From NCBI GenBank assembly GCA_001796785.1, contig MGNL01000027.1, forward strand, positions 25,368 through 32,724: 7,357 nucleotides of DNA, read 5' to 3'. The DNA is from Chloroflexi bacterium RBG_16_51_16. GTDB taxonomy: Bacteria > Chloroflexota > Anaerolineae > Anaerolineales > Villigracilaceae. A program made the position numbers and the translations under genes. Every line of letters begins with the position of its first letter. Positions within the stretch are counted from its first letter, which is position 1. Positions 1 through 5,973 of the stretch are shown here, piece after piece. The notes under the pieces are model-generated. The model was not told where the DNA came from. It ran no database searches and saw only the letters and a program-made list of their open reading frames with translations.

Positions 1-656
1 GCTTGCAATTTTCTTTCCTCCGGCGAAGCATGCGGGTTCGCCGAATTCGGTCCGCTCGAAACGATCGGTTGGAACGGGAGTTCCGAATCAGACCCATGCC
101 TCAAGAGTTGCACGACGATCTCAGCCGCTAGGTCTTTTTCGCTCATGCCAACTTTGATCAGTGGGATGCTGGCGTTCAAGGCCTCCTGTGCGATCTGCAC
201 TGCGCGTTTCATCAAGGCAACTTCGGCGGCATCCTTCTTGATTCTTAATCCTGCAAGCGCTTCAGAAGCATCCGGGAACTGAGCCTCGGGAGCGGCAGCT
301 TCTACGAATTGGTATTCGAGCAGGCGGATCTGCCGGGGTTCAACACCGATCCGTTTGCCGTTCAACTTCAATGTCTGGATGGCATTCTCAAACGCGGCGC
401 CCCATCTGGACGGGTCTTCGCCATATGGGAATGGCTGTGCTTTGTAAGGCAATGATTCCATCTTGGCCATCTCGAGATCAGGCAGGATGAACACGGGATC
501 GCCTTCTGCGCCGGCTATGAACACGACCGGACGCTCCATCAGATGAAATTGGAGCCCGGTCAGATACCGCAGCGTGGGTCCCGGGTTCAACGCGATCGCG
601 TCCAAGTTCGACTTTTTCAGGGCAGACATGAGAATTTCAAGACGTGCTTGTGTCAT
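1..656 (-). CDS. M24-family Xaa-Pro aminopeptidase/dipeptidase, N-terminal 218 residues (partial)
   Basis: Cytoplasmic metallopeptidase of the creatinase/prolidase type, expected to remove or release residues next to proline in peptides. The ATG at 656-654 opens a frame that stays open for 218 codons to the left edge. Residues about 5-130 look like a creatinase N-terminal domain (GPTLRYLTGL at 26-35, VFILPDLEMAKM at 55-66, RIGVEPRQIRLLEY at 102-115). From about 137 the M24 catalytic domain begins (LRIKKDAAEVALMKRAV). SGPNSANPHA at 201-210 matches the conserved family segment whose His (H209) lies at the active site. The metal ligands (two Asp, His, two Glu) would be beyond the edge. About 140 residues of a usual ~360 are missing. 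GGAG at 666-663 lies 6 nt before the ATG. The start overlaps the end of the SDR gene by 20 nt, which suggests translational coupling. Aminopeptidase P versus prolidase cannot be decided from this half. Confidence 0.9.
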   Translation of the reverse strand, partial: MTQARLEILMSALKKSNLDAIALNPGPTLRYLTGLQFHLMERPVVFIAGAEGDPVFILPDLEMAKMESLPYKAQPFPYGEDPSRWGAAFENAIQTLKLNGKRIGVEPRQIRLLEYQFVEAAAPEAQFPDASEALAGLRIKKDAAEVALMKRAVQIAQEALNASIPLIKVGMSEKDLAAEIVVQLLRHGSDSELPFQPIVSSGPNSANPHASPEERKLQ

Positions 657-1452
657 GCGATGCTCCAGCGTCCAGTTTATGATATCGGTTTATGAAGAAA
701 TTTCCCAAAATCCAATCCACCATTCCAGGAAATATATTGTTGATCGTTACCAGCGGTAGAAACCAGAAAGGTATAACTAACGAACGCCGCGGCCTTTTAG
801 CAAGATCAACTATCCGCCGGGCTACATATTCCGAGGACATGGACCAGTTCGTAATTTTCGAGACTGCATGCCGTGCTTCGCTTTCCCCCAGGTGCAGCCC
901 GAATTCCGTTGAGGCAGGTCCGGGATAAATGGTTGAGACACGTATACCAAACGGGGATACTTCCCGCCGCAGCGCATTGCTGAAAGCCCGGATGCCGGAT
1001 TTCGTAACGCAGTAGATGGACATGAGTGGCGCAGGGATCAATCCTGCGACCGAGCTCATGTTGATGATATGACCTTTTCGGCGTTCCAACATTTGGGGAA
1101 GGACGGCTCGCGTGACCTGGATGGTCCCCAACAGGTTTACCCGCACCTGTGCTTCAATATCGTACTCTGGGTCTTGTCCTTCCAACCAATTTACCCGACC
1201 GAAACCGGCATTATTGAACAAGATATCAATTCGACCGAAGTGATCCACAGCCCTGGACACCAATAGTTCGATCTCCTTGCGTTCGGATACATCCGCCTGG
1301 ACGACCAGGACCTCCCCACCTCTTGATCGGATCTCATCCGCGACCGACTCCAGCCGCTCAAGCCTCCGGGCAGCTAAAACCAACTTGCAGCCTTCGGCTG
1401 CAAACAAACGGGCGGCATCTTCACCAAACCCGGAAGACGCGCCCGTAATCAA
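637..1452 (-). CDS. Short-chain dehydrogenase/reductase (classical SDR)
   Basis: NAD(P)(H)-dependent oxidoreductase with an unknown substrate. Numbered from the TTG at 1452 (271 residues), it shows the glycine-rich cofactor motif TGASSGFG at 3-10, the Arg pair at 29-30 after the second strand (favouring NADPH), NNAG at 80-83, Asn106, catalytic Ser134 (NMSS), and Tyr147/Lys151 (YCVTK). PGPAST at 177-182 follows. Residues about 224-255 are unusually hydrophobic and aromatic (LVIPFWFLPL), which could touch a membrane or form a substrate lid. The TTG start would cut off the first beta strand. The frame continues upstream as SSLTGKVTL, a typical SDR beginning, and stays open back to a TAA near 1510, but without ATG, GTG or TTG. 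The true start is therefore probably ATA at 1479 or CTG at 1470 (see finding). It lies directly behind lon and overlaps the peptidase gene. By eye it fits broad SDR groups such as COG0300 or COG4221; I cannot name the reaction. Confidence 0.93.
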   Translation of the reverse strand: MITGASSGFGEDAARLFAAEGCKLVLAARRLERLESVADEIRSRGGEVLVVQADVSERKEIELLVSRAVDHFGRIDILFNNAGFGRVNWLEGQDPEYDIEAQVRVNLLGTIQVTRAVLPQMLERRKGHIINMSSVAGLIPAPLMSIYCVTKSGIRAFSNALRREVSPFGIRVSTIYPGPASTEFGLHLGESEARHAVSKITNWSMSSEYVARRIVDLAKRPRRSLVIPFWFLPLVTINNIFPGMVDWILGNFFINRYHKLDAGASHDTSTS

Positions 1453-1484
1453 AGTAACCTTACCGGTCAGGGAGCTTATCTCTG

Positions 1485-1492
1485 CCTCACCT
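1485..1492 (-). promoter_or_regulatory. Shine-Dalgarno sequence favouring an upstream SDR start
   Basis: Read on the minus strand this is AGGTGAGG, a good Shine-Dalgarno match overlapping the lon stop codon (TAG at 1493-1491). Five nucleotides follow it before an in-frame ATA at 1479-1477; an in-frame CTG sits at 1470-1468 and the TTG at 1452-1450. Its spacing suits ATA best. A weaker alternative, AAGG, lies 5 nt before the TTG. Confidence 0.45.
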
Positions 1493-3974
1493 AAGACGCG
1501 CTTTCTTCTTGATTATCCTCACGGCTGGACTTCCTGGGCCGCGGAGGTGGTTGGATGACTTCGTCGGATAACGCTACTTCGAGGACTTCGTCCATGTGTT
1601 TTACCAGGACGATCTTTAGCTGCGAACGTGCGGTTTTGGGAAGTTCGCTGAGGTCTTTTGCGTTTTTTTCCGGCAGCACTACCGTTTTCAAGCCAGCTCG
1701 ATGGGCAGCCAACACCTTCTCGCGGACACCGCCGATTGGCAGAATCCTCCCCCGCAGCGTGATCTCACCGGTCATGCCGACATGCTTGAACACCGGTCTG
1801 CCGGTCAGCGCGGAGATGATCGCGGTCGCCATGGTAATGCCAGCTGATGGACCATCTTTTGGGATGGCACCCTCCGGCATGTGCACGTGGATATCCATTC
1901 GTTCAAAGACTTCCAGGTCTATCTTTAATGCTGCAGCCCGGGATTTGATATAGGTGAGTGCCGCCTGGCCGGATTCCTGCATGATATCGCCGATCTGACC
2001 GGTCATTTGCAGTCCTCCCTTCCCATCCAGAACCGCCACTTCGACCGGCATGATCTCGCCGCCAGTTTCTGTCCACGCCAGGCTGGTGACCACACCCACT
2101 TCGTCCGTCCGCTCCGCCTCGGGCGGAAATATGGATTGCGGTCCCAGAAATTTTTCGATCATGGAGGCTTTGATGGCGAGGGGATATTTTTTTCCTTCCG
2201 CTTTGAGGCGCGCCACCTTGCGCGTGATCCTGCTGATCTCCCGTTCAAGGTTTCGAACACCTGCTTCGTAAGTGTATTCACGGATGATCCGGCGCAAGGC
2301 TTCCGGTTCGAGGCTGAGACCGAGTTCCTGGACGCCATTTTCTTCGATCTGGCGCGGGATCAGGTAGCGGTTGGCGATCTCCACTTTTTCTTCTTCAATA
2401 TATCCCTGGAACTCGATCACCTCCATCCGGTCCAGTAGAGCCGGAGGGATGGTGCCAAGGTGATTGGCGGTCGTCACGAACATGACCCGGGAAAGATCGA
2501 AGTCCAGCTCAAGGTAATGGTCGCTGAAGGCATAATTTTGTTCGGGATCGAGCACCTCCAGCATTGCCGACGAAGGGTCGCCGCGAAAATCCGAGCCCAG
2601 CTTGTCGATCTCATCCAGCATGAACAGCGGATTGGCGGTACCAGCCCGCTTCATGGTCTGGAGGATCCGCCCGGGCAGTGCGCCGATATACGTCCGCCGG
2701 TGTCCGCGGATTTCTGCTTCATCGCGCACTCCGCCCAGCGACACGCGTACGAATTTTCTGCCTAGCGCCTCAGCAATAGATCGCCCAATCGAGGTCTTTC
2801 CTGTTCCGGGTGGTCCGACAAAGCACAGGATCGGCTGGCGTTCCTTTTTCGGCTTGAGGGATCGCACTGCGATATATTCCAGGATGCGTTCCTTGGCTTT
2901 CTTCAAACCGTAATGATCGCGTTCCAATATCTTGGCTGCGTTCTTGACATCCAGGTTATCCGGTGTGGTATTCGACCACGGCAGGTCTACGATCCAATCG
3001 ATATAGGTCCGGATAATCCCCATCTCTGGCGCCATGGGTGGCATTTGATTGAGGCGTTCGATTTCCTTGAAAGCCACGTTCCGGGCTTCTTCCGGCAGGT
3101 TCGCGGCTTCAACTTTGTTCTTTAACTCGGTCACATCCCGGGTATAGATATCACCTTCACCCAGTTCGCTCTGGATCTGCCGCATCTGCTCGCGCAGGTA
3201 AAATTCCCGCTGGCTTTTATCCACCTCATCCTGCACCCGCGAATGGATCTCATCTTCCAGCTCAAGCACATCCACTTCCTGGGCAAGGATGCCGTTCAAT
3301 AACTGCAGGCGGGTCCTTACGTCCACGGTCAGCAGGAGGTTCTGCTTGGTTTCCAGCGGCAGGGATAGCGAGGTCGCGATCATGTCGGTTAGCCAGCCTG
3401 GTTCGGAAATGTTCAAGGCAAAAAGATGAGCTTCGTCCGGAATGGCGCGATCCAGCTGCACGCAGCGATCGAATTGATCCAGGGCGGATCGCATCAAGGC
3501 TTGCATTTGCCGGTTGGGGGTGGGTGGCTCGAACACAACCTTCGCCCTCACCAAGAGAACGGGTTTCAGCTGAAGGAATTCGAGGATCTCCACTCGCCTG
3601 CGTCCCTGTACGAGCGCCGAATGGGAACCGTCCGGCATCTGCAGCATGCGGCCGACTGCCATTTCCACTCCAACGGGTAAAAAGTCTTCCGAGCCGGGGT
3701 CTTCCTGGGAGGCATCCTTCTGGGTCAAACCGATCAGGGTTTGTTCGTTCTGCTGCGCATCCCGGACTGCCACCAAAGAAGGCTCACGACCGATAAAGAT
3801 CGGAGAGACCATGCGTGGGAATACCACCAGGTCTTTCAAAGGCAGGACCATGGCTTCGATCAGACCGTCGTCACCTGCTTCGCGGTTGGGAATCCGGTAG
3901 AGTTCTTCAGTACGCTGGGAAAGCGTCTGATCAAAATTTTCTTCTTCTTCGTTCCATTCAACCTTATGATTCAT
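1491..3974 (-). CDS. lon: ATP-dependent protease Lon (LonA type)
   Basis: Cytoplasmic homo-oligomeric AAA+ serine protease that degrades misfolded and selected regulatory proteins. The 827 residues are a normal full length. In order: an acidic N-terminal extension (1-38), the LON substrate-binding domain (about 39-235, beginning MVLPLKDLVVFPRMVSPIF), a coiled linker (about 236-320, REQMRQIQSELGE), then the AAA+ module with Walker A GPPGTGKT (387-394), Walker B FMLDEIDK (451-458), sensor-1 Asn504 and sensor-2 Arg574 in GVRNLER. The protease domain covers about 620-805, with catalytic Ser710 (KDGPSAG) and Lys753 (GGVREK). A low-complexity tail (PPPRPRK, then acidic) ends the protein. All catalytic residues are present and there is no transmembrane insertion, so this is LonA rather than LonB. 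It starts 54 nt after folC and has its own ribosome binding site. No CIRCE-type heat-shock operator or convincing separate promoter was seen in that gap. Confidence 0.98.
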   Translation of the reverse strand: MNHKVEWNEEEENFDQTLSQRTEELYRIPNREAGDDGLIEAMVLPLKDLVVFPRMVSPIFIGREPSLVAVRDAQQNEQTLIGLTQKDASQEDPGSEDFLPVGVEMAVGRMLQMPDGSHSALVQGRRRVEILEFLQLKPVLLVRAKVVFEPPTPNRQMQALMRSALDQFDRCVQLDRAIPDEAHLFALNISEPGWLTDMIATSLSLPLETKQNLLLTVDVRTRLQLLNGILAQEVDVLELEDEIHSRVQDEVDKSQREFYLREQMRQIQSELGEGDIYTRDVTELKNKVEAANLPEEARNVAFKEIERLNQMPPMAPEMGIIRTYIDWIVDLPWSNTTPDNLDVKNAAKILERDHYGLKKAKERILEYIAVRSLKPKKERQPILCFVGPPGTGKTSIGRSIAEALGRKFVRVSLGGVRDEAEIRGHRRTYIGALPGRILQTMKRAGTANPLFMLDEIDKLGSDFRGDPSSAMLEVLDPEQNYAFSDHYLELDFDLSRVMFVTTANHLGTIPPALLDRMEVIEFQGYIEEEKVEIANRYLIPRQIEENGVQELGLSLEPEALRRIIREYTYEAGVRNLEREISRITRKVARLKAEGKKYPLAIKASMIEKFLGPQSIFPPEAERTDEVGVVTSLAWTETGGEIMPVEVAVLDGKGGLQMTGQIGDIMQESGQAALTYIKSRAAALKIDLEVFERMDIHVHMPEGAIPKDGPSAGITMATAIISALTGRPVFKHVGMTGEITLRGRILPIGGVREKVLAAHRAGLKTVVLPEKNAKDLSELPKTARSQLKIVLVKHMDEVLEVALSDEVIQPPPRPRKSSREDNQEESAS

Positions 3975-3979
3975 TCATG

Positions 3980-3985
3980 CTTCCT
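3980..3985 (-). promoter_or_regulatory. Ribosome binding site of lon
   Basis: AGGAAG on the minus strand lies 5 nt before the lon ATG (3974-3972). A second ATG at 3978-3976 lies only 1 nt from it and opens a different frame that stops after four codons, so the spacing chooses the ATG at 3974. Confidence 0.7.
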
Positions 3986-4028
3986 GCGATTGTCTGTCTG
4001 ATTTTTTGAAATCAACACTGTCCTAAGA

Positions 4029-5375
4029 CTACCCCCGGGATCGGTTCATCCAGGCTGAACGTATTTCACCGGCAAAGGCAACCGAACCGGCAGTAAGCAC
4101 CAACTTCCGTTCACCGGCAAGTTCCAAAGCCCGCTCCAGTGCGGCAGCCGCTGGTGTAACCGACTCAACAGATAATCCTGACTGCCTAACCTGGTCGGCG
4201 ATCCATTCAACTGAGGGAGCGCGTGGATGGTCAGCCCGGGTCGCGATCACCTTTTCGATCCTCGGCCTGAGCTCTGCCAGCATGCCTGGAATATCCTTGT
4301 CTTCCAACGCGCAGAATATCAGAATAACCGGCTGATTCGGGAAATAATCATCCAATGTCTGGCGCAAGCGTTGGGCGGACTCGCGATTGTGCGCCGAGTC
4401 TATCACAACGGGCGGATCACGGCGCAGCACTTCGAACCTTGCCGGCCACTTCACTTCTGCGAAACCTTTTTGGATCTCCTGGTCTGGGATATCCATACCC
4501 TCGTCACGCATAGTCCACAACGCCGCGGCCGCTACCGCTGCATTCTCTGCCTGATGTTCACCCAACAAAGGGATAATAACTTCAACTTCCGACTGGAGCC
4601 TGTGGCGCGTTGGGCGCCTACTTTTAACTCTGATCGCCTGCCCATCCAGTGAATTTTTTCCAGTCTTAAGAGTTACCTCGCGACCGACAAGAGTTAATGG
4701 TGCTCTTTTTTCAAACGCAATTTTTTCAATGACCTCAAGACCTTCGGCCGGTTGTGGCGCAGAAACTATGGGAACTCCCACTTTTATGATTCCAGCCTTT
4801 TCCCTAGCGATCTCGGCAAGCGTATTGCCAAGAACTGCCATGTGATCATAGGACAATGAGGTGATTACCGAAACCAAAGGTGTGACGATGTTTGTCGCGT
4901 CCAGTCTGCCGCCCAAGCCGACCTCAATCACAGCCGCATCCACCTTTTGCTCCGCGAACCACATGAATCCCAATGCAGTCGTTATCTCGAACGTGGTTAA
5001 TTTGGGGATCTTCTCAACCGCGGGTTTAATTTGCTCCACTAACTTAGCCAGCTGCAGGTGTGGTATTGGCTCCCCATTAACCTGGATCCTCTCACAGTAA
5101 TCCACCAGGTGCGGTGATGTGTACAAGCCAACGCGATAACCAGCCGCCTGCAGACCCGCCGCGCTCAATGCACACACCGATCCTTTCCCTTTTGTACCGG
5201 CCACGTGCAGTATGCGATATTTATTTTGTGGATTCCCCAGTTCGTCCATCAAAGCGAACATGCGGTCAAGGTTGAAGTCCGCCTTGGCGAGTTCGGAGAT
5301 GTGTTTGAGACTGTAATCGACAAAGGAATACAGGTAATCGAGCGCCTGGTTATATTCTTTTTCGATGTCGACCAT
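4029..5375 (-). CDS. folC: Bifunctional folylpolyglutamate synthase/dihydrofolate synthase
   Basis: Cytoplasmic Mur-ligase-family enzyme. It activates the acid group of dihydropteroate or folate with ATP and adds glutamate, which makes and retains folate coenzymes. From the ATG at 5375 it has 448 residues, normal for FolC. Visible motifs: P-loop GTKGKGS (60-66), TSPHL (86-90), FEITTALGF (129-137), VIEVGLGGRLDATN (149-162), SYDH (175-178), EKAGIIK (192-198) with the Lys that is carbamylated in known structures, GEHQAENA (272-279), and the C-terminal-domain motif DSAHN (326-330; DGAHN is more usual). A longer frame reaches a TTG at 5411, but that TTG is the -35 box of the promoter and sits beside a terminator. 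ATG 5375 gives the expected family N-terminus and lacks a Shine-Dalgarno, as a leaderless gene would. It is the first gene of the minus-strand operon. Whether it performs both reactions cannot be read from the sequence. Confidence 0.96.
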   Translation of the reverse strand: MVDIEKEYNQALDYLYSFVDYSLKHISELAKADFNLDRMFALMDELGNPQNKYRILHVAGTKGKGSVCALSAAGLQAAGYRVGLYTSPHLVDYCERIQVNGEPIPHLQLAKLVEQIKPAVEKIPKLTTFEITTALGFMWFAEQKVDAAVIEVGLGGRLDATNIVTPLVSVITSLSYDHMAVLGNTLAEIAREKAGIIKVGVPIVSAPQPAEGLEVIEKIAFEKRAPLTLVGREVTLKTGKNSLDGQAIRVKSRRPTRHRLQSEVEVIIPLLGEHQAENAAVAAAALWTMRDEGMDIPDQEIQKGFAEVKWPARFEVLRRDPPVVIDSAHNRESAQRLRQTLDDYFPNQPVILIFCALEDKDIPGMLAELRPRIEKVIATRADHPRAPSVEWIADQVRQSGLSVESVTPAAAALERALELAGERKLVLTAGSVAFAGEIRSAWMNRSRG

Positions 5376-5382
5376 GCGAAAG

Positions 5383-5411
5383 ATTGTAACCAGCCGTGAA
5401 AACACACGCAA
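5383..5411 (-). promoter_or_regulatory. Sigma70-type promoter of the folC-lon-SDR-peptidase operon
   Basis: On the minus strand TTGCGT (5411-5406) and TACAAT (5388-5383) are separated by exactly 17 nt. Each box has at least four of six consensus bases. Seven nucleotides separate the -10 box from the folC ATG at 5375, so transcription should begin at or next to the A of the start codon. The -35 box begins only a few bases past the T-tract of the upstream terminator, which fits a fresh start of transcription here. Confidence 0.65.
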
Positions 5412-5416
5412 GAAGC

Positions 5417-5447
5417 AAAAAACTCCCGCCTGTTAGGCAGGAGTTTT
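5417..5447. terminator. Bidirectional rho-independent terminator
   Basis: Arms at 5422-5430 (ACTCCCGCC) and 5436-5444 (GGCAGGAGT) pair over 9 bp, with one G-T wobble and a 5-nt loop. The minus-strand transcript ends the hairpin with T6 (5422-5417); the plus-strand direction has a shorter T4. The position just after the remnant gene at 5477-5802 and before the folC promoter shows that it closes the minus-strand transcript coming from the right. Confidence 0.85.
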
Positions 5448-5476
5448 AACAAGATCATATTTGCTTTAAGACTGTC

Positions 5477-5802
5477 TTACTCATTTTCAGCGGAGTAGAT
5501 CAGGAAGAGATTGACCACCGTTGTTGACTCACCCTGGGCTACAATCAGGTTTAATTTTTGCGCGCCCCTGGAATACACAAGAAAAACTTCATTTGGATCG
5601 GGTGTAGCTGAGGGCTGGTTCAAGCCCATAGCCTGCATATTTTCCTGAACATATTGATATTCCTCTGCTGAGAATCCCTCAAGCGGTTCGGTTGAGACGG
5701 GCACAGTCCAACCCAGCTTGGTAAGCTCTACATCATAAAAGCTCGTGCCTCAGCTACTCTGGAGGTCATCTCACTGAGTAACAAACCAGGCAGATTTTCC
5801 AC
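5477..5802 (-). pseudogene. Frameshifted remnant, C-terminal part of a possible envelope lipoprotein-like protein
   Basis: The intact C-terminal frame (from GTG at 5704, 75 residues to the stop at 5477) has no convincing ribosome binding site and is open further upstream, where it reads FYDVELTKLGWTVP. That frame stops shortly before. A second frame, open from 5802, reads VENLPGLLLSEMTSRVAEARAF and ends in a stop just after the T4 run at 5740-5737. Adding one T to that run joins them into a continuous peptide. The FY-x-x-EL-x-x-LGWT pattern, then a Tyr-containing strand (EVFLVYSRGAQKLNLIV) and a final beta segment, resembles by eye the C-terminal module of lipoprotein-like proteins common in Chloroflexota. 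No signal peptide or lipobox precedes it, so the 5' end is also missing. The alternative is a real 75-residue small protein. A terminator follows the stop at once, suggesting the 3' end is original. Confidence 0.55.
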
Positions 5803-5860
5803 GTGTTATTTGACAAGACAATTGTGGAGATCGGCGAATTCTGTTTGCTCCACCAACTAA

Positions 5861-5935
5861 TTTTGGATAATAATGGTAAAATTAATCTTATATTAATAAT
5901 ATTTATCGGATTAATATCGATTCATCTAGGTATGA
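5861..5935 (+). promoter_or_regulatory. AT-rich control region of the exported-protein genes, with inverted repeat
   Basis: The stretch is far richer in A and T than anything around it. The palindrome ATTAAT occurs at 5881-5886, 5892-5897 and 5910-5915, and an 8-bp inverted repeat (ATATTAAT 5890-5897, ATTAATAT 5910-5917) has arms 20 bp apart centre to centre, about two helical turns. This would suit a dimeric regulator. A possible weak promoter is TTGCTC (5845-5850), 17 nt, TAATAA (5868-5873), but several other -10-like words exist, so the exact promoter is not settled. The frame open from 5803 through this region is most likely not translated. Confidence 0.35.
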
Positions 5936-5959
5936 GGGAGCCGCTGCTGAATTTTAGTT

Positions 5960-5966
5960 GGAGGAG
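5960..5966 (+). promoter_or_regulatory. Strong ribosome binding site setting the start at 5974
   Basis: GGAGGAG lies 7 nt before ATG 5974-5976. It decides between this start and the earlier in-frame GTG at 5803, which has no ribosome binding site and would place AT-rich non-coding-looking sequence inside the protein. Confidence 0.85.
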
Positions 5967-5973
5967 ATGTAGC

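Noticed and set aside
2007..2438. Long plus-strand open frames opposite lon and folC (for example 2007-2438 and 4227-4652)
   Set aside because: They are antisense to well-conserved coding sequence, lack recognisable protein features, and arise from the codon pattern of the true genes.
3999..4014. Small hairpin TGATTT/AAATCA between folC and lon as a terminator
   Set aside because: The stem has only 6 mostly A-T pairs and no following T-run outside the stem; it is unlikely to stop transcription inside an operon.
3975..4028. Separate heat-shock promoter or CIRCE operator for lon
   Set aside because: No TTAGCACTC-type inverted repeat and no well-spaced -35/-10 pair could be found in the 54-nt gap.
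5376..5411. Longer FolC starting at TTG 5411 (12 extra residues)
   Set aside because: The extension coincides with the promoter boxes, lies next to a terminator, and has no ribosome binding site; ATG 5375 gives the expected family N-terminus.
5800..5805. Palindrome CACGTG near the end of the remnant
   Set aside because: It is a 6-bp palindrome that occurs often by chance and has no repeated partner.
5911..5922. 12-bp match TTAATATCGATT at 5911 and again at about 7001
   Set aside because: One 12-bp repeat is expected by chance in a window of this length, and the second copy is inside the lipoprotein signal peptide coding sequence.
5803..5973. 57-residue N-terminal extension of the secreted protein from GTG 5803
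   Set aside because: There is no ribosome binding site, the sequence is very AT-rich and overlaps the remnant's end, and GGAGGAG points clearly to ATG 5974.
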